Positions 10,196 to 17,940 of a DNA stretch of 39,529 bases are shown here, one piece after another. Origin of the DNA: Bodo saltans (taxonomy: Eukaryota > Euglenozoa > Kinetoplastea > Eubodonida > Bodonidae); NCBI GenBank assembly GCA_001460835.1, contig CYKH01001111.1, positions 12,917 through 52,445 on the forward strand, read 5' to 3'. The notes beneath the pieces were generated by a model. It had not been told where the DNA came from and ran no database searches. It saw only the letters and a list, made by a program, of their open reading frames with translations. The position numbers and the translations under genes were made by a program. How positions within the stretch are numbered: position 1 is the stretch's first letter; each line of letters opens with the position of its first letter.

Positions 10196-10270
10196 ATGCC
10201 ATATTGGATGGTTTTCATTTATTTACGCCCATATCGTTTCTTGTTGAAGTTAGTAGCAAAGCAGACATAA
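10196..10270 (+). promoter_or_regulatory. Upstream ORF of 24 codons in the Nup85-like leader
   Basis: This frame starts with ATG at 10196, contains a second in-frame ATG at 10208, and stops with TAA at 10268-10270, 23 bases before the main start. If the acceptor at 10174 is used, ribosomes would meet it first, which could lower translation of the main frame. Later AG dinucleotides (for example near 10256-10264) could remove it. Confidence 0.4.
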
Positions 10271-10293
10271 TAAACACATCGCGAAGGAGGAAA

Positions 10294-12414
10294 ATGGCTC
10301 AGAGCATTTCCATTACCCCCGCGTTGTTGTCTTCCGTTCGTGCTGGATCAGATGCGTTCCTTCAGCTTCAGCGAATGCGCATCGCAGCGCACGAGACGCC
10401 CATCTTGCACTTTAGTCGACGTGCGGCTTCTGAGCAGTCATACTCCAGACTAGACGCTCCCCTCGGCGATGAGAGAGACGTCGACACTGAAATTATTTGG
10501 GATTTGGTCAACCGTGTCCTTGGGATGCTTGAGGCTGGTGTGGATGCTACCGATGCAGCGTTATCCTACGCAACCTGGTACCGAACGTACTTCACCTCAA
10601 TTGACGAGCTGCACAAGATCCGTGATCAGATTGTCACTGCGGTGCCCTCTGCTGCGCCTGAGGCGTTGGATGACTTATGGGCCAGTGTATTGGTTGTCAT
10701 TCTCCGGTCATTTCTTGCTGGCCACCTCGATATGGCGGCTGGTCTCACAACGGCAGCTCTTGGCGGTTTGCGTCATCGAGGGATTCGTTTTTCACCAGAA
10801 GACGAGGCATGCTTTAGCGATATTATTCGATTGATGACGGTAGAGGCCCGCACTGCATCTCAATTCCTGAATTGGCGTGATGAAGCATCCCGGCTGATCA
10901 ATGACGCACGCTACACGTTTAGCCCAGAAAAGAGCACCGACGACCCGCAGGCACCTCAAAGCCAACTCCGTGCACTTGCTCTTGACCTCTTAGTGATGAT
11001 GAGCGGTGATATTCCTTTAGTGCTCGACTCGTGCAACAATACTGGCGTGGATGCCCTTGGATTTGCCTGCGCACTATGCTCTCTGATTCATCCATTCACA
11101 ACCCTCGATGAAGTCCACAAGCTGTTTAAAACAGCAGTGGTGCAAGCTGAGGATGAAGGCCACTGGATGAACCCAGCAGTCGAAGCGATTCTAGGCTGCC
11201 AAACCACCACAGATTTCATCTCCGCCATGGAAGTTCTTCACAACACTGCAGATCAACTGTTTGGTCCTCGTAGTGAGCGCTCAGGCGCGGACGAAAGCGA
11301 GGCCGAAGAGGTTCGCCGTGACACAGAACTGAAACGCTTCTGTCTGTCCTTTATGACGGCTCATGTTGCCGACATCTGCCTTCCCTCGATCATCCCCACG
11401 CCTCCACACACAGATTTGTTGTTCATTCGCAACCACCTTGTCGACGCGTATGTATCACAGTTTATTGGGCACTCGTCGCTATGGGCAACAGGACTCACGT
11501 ACACTGCTTTCTCCCCACTGCAAGATCCTCGAAGGATGCAAGGGTACATCACCGAGCAGGTGTCAATGTGGTGCACCAAAGATGTGACTGTGAGCAAGCA
11601 GTATCATCAATTTTACCGAAATCACCTTGAGCCTGGAAGTCCGTTGCAGCGAGAATTGCGTCAAACTCTGCGAGCAATTTGCGATGGCGCCAGCAAAACG
11701 CTGGAGCAGTGGATTCACAGCTTTGACGAAGCGGTTCAGTACGCAAACTTCTTTTTGAACGAAGCCGTCATTCATCCATTGTGGAATAGTGGTCGCCATG
11801 CCGAGGCTCTCTGGGAAGCGGTGCTGGCACAGCAAACTGGTCTTGTGCAGCGTCACATCGGTGAGTGCCTGGCTAGGGAGGATGTACTCGTTGCCAGAGC
11901 CCCTCAGCTGGTCATCACTCATGTCGGCGAGGCCGTTCAGAATGGCCTCATTCCTTTAGACCGATGTCCGAACGGAAATCTGTCCACGATGCTGCGGCTA
12001 ACCTCCGCTCTGGTCGATGTTTTAGAACAGCCAGTCGCTGCGGAGTCAGAACCCCTTTTGACGTCGTCATCGGCAATGGCCACACAATTGCCCACTGCCT
12101 ACGCAACGTTTGTTGGCCCTCGTCAGCGACTCGCTTCCACGGAATACATCTTGCAGCATGGCCTCGACGCGCTACACACCGTCACCTTAATTCGTGTGAT
12201 TCGAGGCTCGCTGCAAACTCTGGAGAGGGAATTCCACGGAGATGCGAATCAGGATACCGTCAATCATTTGCTCCTGGTCAACGCAAGCGTCAACAAATTG
12301 TGTTGCCGAGCAAAGGCAACAACGGCAAGGAAGCATCACGAGGGGCAAAGTTGGACGCCACAACTGAGCGCACTCAGGGTGCAGGTTACCATGCGCATTG
12401 CTGCAGGACGATGA
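10294..12414 (+). CDS. NUP85: Nup85-like nuclear pore scaffold protein
   Basis: This 706-residue, almost wholly helical protein resembles Nup85, a member of the Y-shaped (Nup84/Nup107) complex that forms the nuclear pore outer ring and shares the ACE1 fold with Sec31. The most telling stretch is near residues 375-430: TAHVADICLP, then LVDAYVSQFIGHSSLWATGLTY, then YITEQV. This parallels the Nup85 pattern of a W/H-A-H-x-x-D-L segment followed by a helix with HHSLWQLGVDY. The earlier segments LWASVLVVILRSFLAGHLDMA and ALALDLLVMMSGDIPLVL also match the family's solenoid repeats. There is no signal peptide or membrane segment. I start at ATG 10294 because the frame upstream has no other ATG. The identification is by motif resemblance. 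Another ACE1 nucleoporin is the main alternative. Confidence 0.6.
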   Translation: MAQSISITPALLSSVRAGSDAFLQLQRMRIAAHETPILHFSRRAASEQSYSRLDAPLGDERDVDTEIIWDLVNRVLGMLEAGVDATDAALSYATWYRTYFTSIDELHKIRDQIVTAVPSAAPEALDDLWASVLVVILRSFLAGHLDMAAGLTTAALGGLRHRGIRFSPEDEACFSDIIRLMTVEARTASQFLNWRDEASRLINDARYTFSPEKSTDDPQAPQSQLRALALDLLVMMSGDIPLVLDSCNNTGVDALGFACALCSLIHPFTTLDEVHKLFKTAVVQAEDEGHWMNPAVEAILGCQTTTDFISAMEVLHNTADQLFGPRSERSGADESEAEEVRRDTELKRFCLSFMTAHVADICLPSIIPTPPHTDLLFIRNHLVDAYVSQFIGHSSLWATGLTYTAFSPLQDPRRMQGYITEQVSMWCTKDVTVSKQYHQFYRNHLEPGSPLQRELRQTLRAICDGASKTLEQWIHSFDEAVQYANFFLNEAVIHPLWNSGRHAEALWEAVLAQQTGLVQRHIGECLAREDVLVARAPQLVITHVGEAVQNGLIPLDRCPNGNLSTMLRLTSALVDVLEQPVAAESEPLLTSSSAMATQLPTAYATFVGPRQRLASTEYILQHGLDALHTVTLIRVIRGSLQTLEREFHGDANQDTVNHLLLVNASVNKLCCRAKATTARKHHEGQSWTPQLSALRVQVTMRIAAGR

Positions 12415-12711
12415 AAGGTGATTGGAGAACTTGCATGATTTTTTCCCCTTAAATGGCCGAATAGAACCGCTTAAGCAAACAAACAAACAAAATTACTGAG
12501 AACACAAAATGCTTGCAACTGGACCATCACTGAAAATTTTCTGATTTTGCATTTCAACAATTCAGAAAAGCGCCACACAAGTAAATAGTTGTAGGTTTCG
12601 CTTCGGGCACCACGATTGTTTATCAGAAGTGAATAGTGTGCAGCACTCAGGACTATCTTTGGACAAACAAACAAAAAACCCCACTACCTCGCACAAAACA
12701 TCATAAAAAAA

Positions 12712-14355
12712 ATGGTTGCACCAACGAAAAAGCGCCCAATATCAATCCACCTAACACAAACAACCGTCGGTGTTGGCCTTGGTGCTGCATTTCTGGTAAT
12801 TCTCTTCGTAGTTGGCCTGTACTGGGGCGGCAAGTCTGAGGGTAAGAAATCTTCTGAAACATCCAACGCACTGCACCACCGTGAGGAAGCTGTTCGTCAG
12901 AGTGTTCGCGAGTGTAACGACGCAGAAATGACGATTTTGAAGAATGGGAAACACTTAGATGACGCAGCTACGGAGATCAAGGACCGCAACCAGAAACTCG
13001 ACGAGCGCAACAAGGAGCTGTACCAAGAGCACTCTGAGCAAGAAACCGCTATCGCAAAATGCCAGGAGGAGACCGAAACTCAATTGGCAATCTTTACCGA
13101 AAAGGATGAAGAACAGAAGCGCCATCTGCGTAACATCAAAGAGGAGATTGAGCTTCTGGAACAATCTCTCCGTGATCTCACCGACGGTCACGGTATGCGC
13201 ACCGTGCTTCTGCATGCTAGCATTGGAAAAATGGAAGAGCGCTACAAGCGCGTCGTGCAGGCCATTGACCATCCTGCTTACTTTGTCCGTTCTCCTGAGA
13301 AATTGCTTGCCAAGCACGCATCGAAACTCGATAAGATGGACGCCCTTCTCGAACAGAATCGTTTGCTGACTGAACGCACAATCACGAACTGGACGCACTG
13401 GCGTTACAATTCCACCGCTGATCACGATATCTTCCTCAACACGGTAGATAGTGATGAGGAAATCATCCGTCCCTCGGCCTTTGGCCGTACCGGCACACCG
13501 GCAGTCACTGAACTGCGCCGCCCATTGTTCCGTGCCAGCACTGTGACGTCTTCCCTCGCTGAACGCTTCGTAAAGCTCTATGACTTTGCCACGTGCGCGT
13601 GGAAGTTGAACAACCCCAACTTCACCTTCCCCAACAATTACTACTGGCACTACCATATCGAAGCGGACAGGGCGTTCCTATCGAATGTTGTCGACACTCC
13701 GATGATGATCTTCTGCAACGGATGCCACGACCGTCGTTACTCCAAAGAGTTTCAAATTGCGTGTCAAGACGAACTCGCAACCGCTGTGTATGGTGGCCAC
13801 GATTTCTGGGCGGCACGTTCTCGCATCCGTTTCTACCCCTCAGTGGAGCACGAGGCGGACAACTTCATCTTCGCTAACGATCTTAAGGGCAAGAAATACC
13901 TTGCTGTCACCCTGCATGCCTCGGCGGATACCTACCAGCGGTGCGAGGACAAGGTTGCTCACTCTCCTGGCTCCCACTACCTTTATATCCGTGGAAATTT
14001 TGATGAGGAGGAGAATCATCCTATCGCACAGGACCCCATTCTCCAGTGCTCCCCGACATGGGATCAGATGGCAACCCGCATCAAGGAAACACTTGCTAAG
14101 GACCCAGAGATCGAATCCGTGTATCTGTCCATCGAGCCGGAGTCGATGGACCGTGTCCACTACGATGACCTCCCTGGAGTACATATCGTCATGATGGAAC
14201 AGAAAAGTGCATTCGATGAGGCCGTGGATATGGTGGTGGCTGCCCGAGCAACCAGGATTCTTGTGAGCCCTTACCTCGAACAGAGCCAAGTGATCACGGA
14301 AGAGTTTTTACTTCGCCATCAGCTCACGCCCAACGGCAATGTTGAGTTCTTCTAG
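12712..14355 (+). CDS. Type II membrane protein with coiled-coil stem and O-fucosyltransferase-like domain
   Basis: This 547-residue protein has a short cytoplasmic tail with Lys/Arg, one membrane segment (about residues 18-40, GVGLGAAFLVILFVVGLYW), a Glu/Lys-rich coiled-coil stem (about 60-170) and a C-terminal globular domain (about 280-547). This is the usual plan of a Golgi glycosyltransferase. The C-terminal domain resembles the GDP-fucose O-fucosyltransferase fold: YLAVTLHASAD (His402 to Asp406) sits where the family has its HxRxxD motif, SVYLSIEPES matches the later VY-A-T-D-E strand, and a final DMVVAARATRILVSPYLEQS segment matches the end of the GDP-binding lobe. The conserved arginine of the first motif is not present (Ser404 occupies that place). 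The ATG at 12712 follows an A-rich leader. The transferase call is moderate. Activity is uncertain. Confidence 0.55.
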   Translation: MVAPTKKRPISIHLTQTTVGVGLGAAFLVILFVVGLYWGGKSEGKKSSETSNALHHREEAVRQSVRECNDAEMTILKNGKHLDDAATEIKDRNQKLDERNKELYQEHSEQETAIAKCQEETETQLAIFTEKDEEQKRHLRNIKEEIELLEQSLRDLTDGHGMRTVLLHASIGKMEERYKRVVQAIDHPAYFVRSPEKLLAKHASKLDKMDALLEQNRLLTERTITNWTHWRYNSTADHDIFLNTVDSDEEIIRPSAFGRTGTPAVTELRRPLFRASTVTSSLAERFVKLYDFATCAWKLNNPNFTFPNNYYWHYHIEADRAFLSNVVDTPMMIFCNGCHDRRYSKEFQIACQDELATAVYGGHDFWAARSRIRFYPSVEHEADNFIFANDLKGKKYLAVTLHASADTYQRCEDKVAHSPGSHYLYIRGNFDEEENHPIAQDPILQCSPTWDQMATRIKETLAKDPEIESVYLSIEPESMDRVHYDDLPGVHIVMMEQKSAFDEAVDMVVAARATRILVSPYLEQSQVITEEFLLRHQLTPNGNVEFF

Positions 14356-14794
14356 GAAGGACACACTCCCCGCGTCCCCCCACAACAACAATCTAAAAAG
14401 CGCATGCCCCTCTCTCCCCCCCTTAGATGATTTCTTCGTAATGCCTATCGTCTGCATTTTTGAAGCGAAGTCATTCATTTAAGAGGGGGAGAATCTATTT
14501 GTTTCTGAGCTTATTTGCGATGTGAGGAAATCGCACGCGAGCGTTTCACAGTGGACGTTCCATTTGTTGATGATTGAAGGAGATGATAAGGAGAGAAGGG
14601 AAAAATGTGAGAACGGAACAAATGTGAATGTGAAGCAAGTGTTATGTGCTATCGACGCGTGTGCTGTTGACGACAACAAACAACAACAATAAAGTAGCTC
14701 ATCTAATTGGCATTCTCTTTTTTTCTCTCTTATCGTGTTGTTCATTGTTATTTGTTCTCGAATTCTCATTAGGAGCCCTGAATCAAAAAGCGTG
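14356..14794 (+). other. Intergenic spacer with two acceptor-like sites
   Basis: This 439-base spacer has no gene. It holds a C/T-rich tract (about 14407-14423) ending in TTAG at 14426, and a much longer T/C tract from 14711 ending at 14772 just before the metacaspase start. The part between is purine-rich and suits a 3' UTR. Confidence 0.6.
14711..14772 (+). promoter_or_regulatory. Strong spliced-leader acceptor for the metacaspase
   Basis: A long pyrimidine-rich run (including CTCTTTTTTTCTCTCTT) ends in CATTAG at 14772. ATG 14795 is the first ATG after it, giving a 22-base leader. This fixes the start and excludes the upstream TTG-initiated extension. Confidence 0.65.
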
Positions 14795-16168
14795 ATGAGT
14801 TTCTTGTCAGATATTTTTGATGTCGCAGCAGGTGTTGCGGGTATCGTTGCCGTTGGTGCGGTTGCAGGAGCGGTGGGTGGTTACGTTGTCAACCACGTTG
14901 GAAAACAAAAGCGACCGCCAAAAGTGCACGTGGATCAAGCAATCCAACAAGGTGCTCACTTGCACGGTGTCGTGCCCTATCAAGTGGCTCAGCCGTACAC
15001 GCAAGGCCGCGTTCGTGCCCTGTTCATTGGTATTAATTACCATGGCACAAGCAGTGAATTGAGTGGGTGTGTCAACGATGTGCGTACGATGATTGGAACC
15101 CTTCAACGCATCCAATTTCCTATTCAAGAAATGTGCATTCTAGTGGATGAGCCACGCTTCCCTGGCTTTACCGCGATGCCAACACGGGACAATATCATTC
15201 GGTACATGGGTTGGTTGGTGCACGATCTACGCCCGGGAGATGTGTTGTTCTTCCACTACTCAGGACATGGGTCGCAAGTGCCCAGCTTGGACGACGATGA
15301 AGATGACGGTATGGATGAGGTCCTATGTCCTCTTGACTACAGCTCTGCGGGTTGCATTGTAGACGATGACATATTCGAAATTCTTGCTCGTCGACTTCCC
15401 CCTGGTGTCCGCATGACGGCCCTATTTGACTGCTGTCACAGTGGCACCATTATGGACTTGCCATTCGAATTCGTGGGACGATCTGGCCTTACGGCACACC
15501 ATCAATTGCTCATGCGCCGTAATCGCAACAAGAACTTCACTGTCGGCGATGTTGTGATGTTCTCTGGTTGTGCAGACAGTCAAACGAGCGCTGATGTTTC
15601 GAATACTTCCGGTTTTGGAACTGGCGGCCAAGGCGCTGGAGGTGCTGCCACACAGTCGCTCGTATGGGCATTGACGAACACTCGTGGTCTATCGTTTGGT
15701 GAAATGGTCCTAAAGATGCGCGATATTTTGGCGGAGAAGCGCTACAAGCAGGTTCCCCAGCTGTCAAGCTCGAAGCCCATTGATTTGAGAAAGCCATTCT
15801 CACTGTTTGGTTCTCTTGAGATCGAACAACAATTAGCGCACCACGTTCCCCAGCAGTACATGCAGTTCGCGCCCCCTGGAGGCTACCAACAAGGCCCACC
15901 CCAGGGTTACCAACAAGGCCCACCACAAGGCTATCAGCAGCAGCAGGGGTACCGCCAACCCCCGCCACAGCAGTATCCTCCGCAGCAGCAAGGCTACCCA
16001 CCTCAACAACAGGGTTACCCGCCTCAACAAGGCTATCCACCTCAACCTGGATACCCTCCGCCACAGCACGGCTACCCTCAGCCCCAATACCCTCCTCCTC
16101 AGCAACAAGGGTATCCCCCACAGCAGCCAGGATACCCAGGCGCCGGTTACCAACAACCTCGCTATTAG
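14795..16168 (+). CDS. MCA: Type I metacaspase with Pro/Gln/Tyr-rich tail
   Basis: This 457-residue protein is a metacaspase, a calcium-dependent cysteine peptidase that cuts after Arg or Lys. The catalytic dyad is intact: His158 in HYSGHGSQ and Cys214 in DCCHSGT. The acidic loop [16 protein letters not shown] is typical of the p20 region. The family resembles trypanosomatid MCA proteins. The N-terminus has a Gly/Ala/Val hydrophobic stretch ([19 protein letters not shown], about residues 10-28) that could insert in or associate with membrane. From residue 363 to the end the protein is a repeat tail of GYQQGPPQ and GYPPQQQ units. The start ATG is the first after a strong acceptor. It was probably expressed as an active enzyme, since no catalytic residue is missing. 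Confidence 0.95.
   Translation: MSFLSDIFDVAAGVAGIVAVGAVAGAVGGYVVNHVGKQKRPPKVHVDQAIQQGAHLHGVVPYQVAQPYTQGRVRALFIGINYHGTSSELSGCVNDVRTMIGTLQRIQFPIQEMCILVDEPRFPGFTAMPTRDNIIRYMGWLVHDLRPGDVLFFHYSGHGSQVPSLDDDEDDGMDEVLCPLDYSSAGCIVDDDIFEILARRLPPGVRMTALFDCCHSGTIMDLPFEFVGRSGLTAHHQLLMRRNRNKNFTVGDVVMFSGCADSQTSADVSNTSGFGTGGQGAGGAATQSLVWALTNTRGLSFGEMVLKMRDILAEKRYKQVPQLSSSKPIDLRKPFSLFGSLEIEQQLAHHVPQQYMQFAPPGGYQQGPPQGYQQGPPQGYQQQQGYRQPPPQQYPPQQQGYPPQQQGYPPQQGYPPQPGYPPPQHGYPQPQYPPPQQQGYPPQQPGYPGAGYQQPRY
15881..16165 (+). repeat. Coding minisatellite for the metacaspase Pro/Gln/Tyr/Gly tail
   Basis: Degenerate short tandem units encode GYQQGPPQ (24 bases, two close copies at the left end) and then [19 protein letters not shown] units. 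The reading frame is kept throughout. Repeat number in such coding arrays often varies between alleles. Similar tails occur in other type I metacaspases and in annexin A7/A11-like proteins. Confidence 0.8.
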
Positions 16169-16356
16169 CTCGTTATCGTCAGATTTTTTGCGATGGCGTT
16201 GTGTGTTTCATTGTTTTCCTCCCCGTTTGTTGATTTTGCGACGTCTTTGCTCATACATTCTTCTGCGAGCTGCAGAGCAGGTGGGAATACATTTCAAAAT
16301 TCACACACAGCATGTTTGGAATTTCGCCGATGTGGCCTGAGCTCGCATTTCGCAAC

Positions 16357-16391
16357 ATTTTTTTTTCACTTTGTTTTTCCTTGGAATGTAG
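16357..16391 (+). promoter_or_regulatory. Probable spliced-leader acceptor next to the methyltransferase start
   Basis: A T-rich tract (TTTTTTTTCACTTTGTTTTTCC) is followed by its first AG at 16390-16391, three bases before the ATG at 16395. If used, the leader beyond the spliced leader would be only three bases. An upstream AG near 16275 is the alternative. Confidence 0.45.
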
Positions 16392-16394
16392 TCG

Positions 16395-17579
16395 ATGTTC
16401 CGAAGGGTACACCGCTCGGCGTGCGCCACATCGGTCGTCAGCAGCAGCTTAGCATGGTGCGGGGCTCTCGCAAGCCGTTCATGTGTCCGAGGGTGCTCAA
16501 CGACTCCCTCGACTCCTCAATCGAAACCTAGTGCCGATAAGTCCACTGAAGCATCTGCTGAAGGTGCAGCGTCACCCTCCCCGTCCGATATTAGCGTGCA
16601 CCAAGAGACTGGCATTCAAAAGAAAACCGGAGGGTTCCTTGAGCCGTCTGACGACGTTGTGCTTGAGTACGCTCGCCATGCCCTCAAGCGTGAAGGGCGC
16701 GATGAAATTCCAGAGTCCATCATTTGGAAATGGGAAACGACACATCCACCGATTCTTGCGCAAGGAAAACAAAATTATTTCGACTACACAGATGACATCC
16801 CTGCACATGTGAAGCCTTTTTGGCATCACGAATATTACCAACAGCGTGAGTACTTCAAGCAGCAGCGAGAGAAGAAGCCGCTCATGCAGCGAATTTTAGG
16901 ATGGTCGTGGTTGCTAGCAGGCGTTGGAGTGATAGGTGTGGCATTGGCTTGCTTCCGTATCTGGGTGGATCAACCCAAGCAGATCCGGCAGCTCCGCGAA
17001 GAGATGCTTCAGCAGACATACGGCCGTGTGCTGGAACTTGCCGCCGGGCACGGACAAAACATCGGAGCGTACCCGTACGCAGTTCATGAGATTGTGATGT
17101 GCGACTCAAGCCCTCAGCAACTCCAGTCGTTGCGCTACCGCATTCCCAAGACGGCGTACCCCAAGTATGATATCCGTCGCATGCGATCAGAGAAGCTTGA
17201 CGGCTTTCAAGATGGCGAGTTTGACTGTGTTGTCGACATGTTCGGATTGTGCCACTTGCAGGACCCCGTCATGGCTCTCCGCCAGATGCAACGTGTCCTC
17301 AAGCCCACCGGTATGATTGTGCTGCTTGAACACGGCCAGAGCCCCTACCCTTGGGTCAATTGGTTCTTGGATTACTTTGAGAAGCGACACAATGTCAACA
17401 CGCATGGATGCAAATGGAACATGCCAGTACGTGAATACCTCCGTGAAGCTCGTTTGGAAGTTCGCGAGTTACGCAATCTTCATTACGGAACCACGTATTA
17501 CGTAGTCGCGTATCCGGAGCAAGTAGACGCGTACAAAGAGCGCGTTGCGCGCAGCACCGGCTCTGTTGCTGTGGCATAG
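16395..17579 (+). CDS. OMS1-like mitochondrial SAM-dependent methyltransferase
   Basis: This 394-residue protein has an Arg/Ser/Ala-rich N-terminus without acidic residues (MFRRVHRSACATSVVSSS), which suits a mitochondrial presequence. A single hydrophobic segment follows (WSWLLAGVGVIGVALACFRIW, about residues 168-190). The C-terminal part is a class I methyltransferase: SAM-binding motif VLELAAGHG at residues 212-220, the acidic strand end MCDSSPQQL, FDCVVDMFGLCHLQDP as motif IV, and LKPTGMIVLLEHG as the post-motif. A membrane anchor before a methyltransferase domain is the plan of yeast Oms1, a mitochondrial inner-membrane protein. The substrate is unknown. Other UbiE/METTL7-like enzymes are alternatives. 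Confidence 0.8.
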   Translation: MFRRVHRSACATSVVSSSLAWCGALASRSCVRGCSTTPSTPQSKPSADKSTEASAEGAASPSPSDISVHQETGIQKKTGGFLEPSDDVVLEYARHALKREGRDEIPESIIWKWETTHPPILAQGKQNYFDYTDDIPAHVKPFWHHEYYQQREYFKQQREKKPLMQRILGWSWLLAGVGVIGVALACFRIWVDQPKQIRQLREEMLQQTYGRVLELAAGHGQNIGAYPYAVHEIVMCDSSPQQLQSLRYRIPKTAYPKYDIRRMRSEKLDGFQDGEFDCVVDMFGLCHLQDPVMALRQMQRVLKPTGMIVLLEHGQSPYPWVNWFLDYFEKRHNVNTHGCKWNMPVREYLREARLEVRELRNLHYGTTYYVVAYPEQVDAYKERVARSTGSVAVA

Positions 17580-17850
17580 TGGCACGGGACACAAAGCAAC
17601 TCACATCATCAAAAAATACCATGAATGATCTTCATCTTTGAGCGCGAGAGTGTTGGCCACAAAAAACCTTGTGGTGCCACTCTTCGCTCAAAAAATCAAA
17701 AAAACAAGCCGTTAACCGTTGAGCTTGGAAAGATGTGCGACGAGGAGGTGACTCTGTTGAAATACTTGGCGTTGGATGCAACGCCAACGTGTAAGTGTGC
17801 GTTTTCGAGTGTACGGAGTTTTTACCGTAAACAAAACAAAACAAAAATAA

Positions 17851-17940
17851 ATGACAGTTAATGACACTTTATTTGTCGCTGTTTTTGTTCTTGATCGCCG
17901 CAACCGCCTCACTCTTTTACTTTCTTGTCACCTCACATAG
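17851..17940 (+). promoter_or_regulatory. Upstream ORF of 29 codons overlapping the coiled-coil gene start
   Basis: ATG 17851 opens a frame that ends with TAG at 17938-17940 and overlaps the main frame that starts at 17861. It would be translated first unless trans-splicing uses the AG at 17856-17857, which lies between the two ATGs and would leave a three-base leader for the main frame. Confidence 0.4.

Noticed and set aside
12955-13656. Minus-strand frame of 233 codons opposite the fucosyltransferase-like gene
   Set aside because: It is a shadow frame, with hydrophobic runs that arise from the Glu/Lys-rich coiled coil on the other strand.
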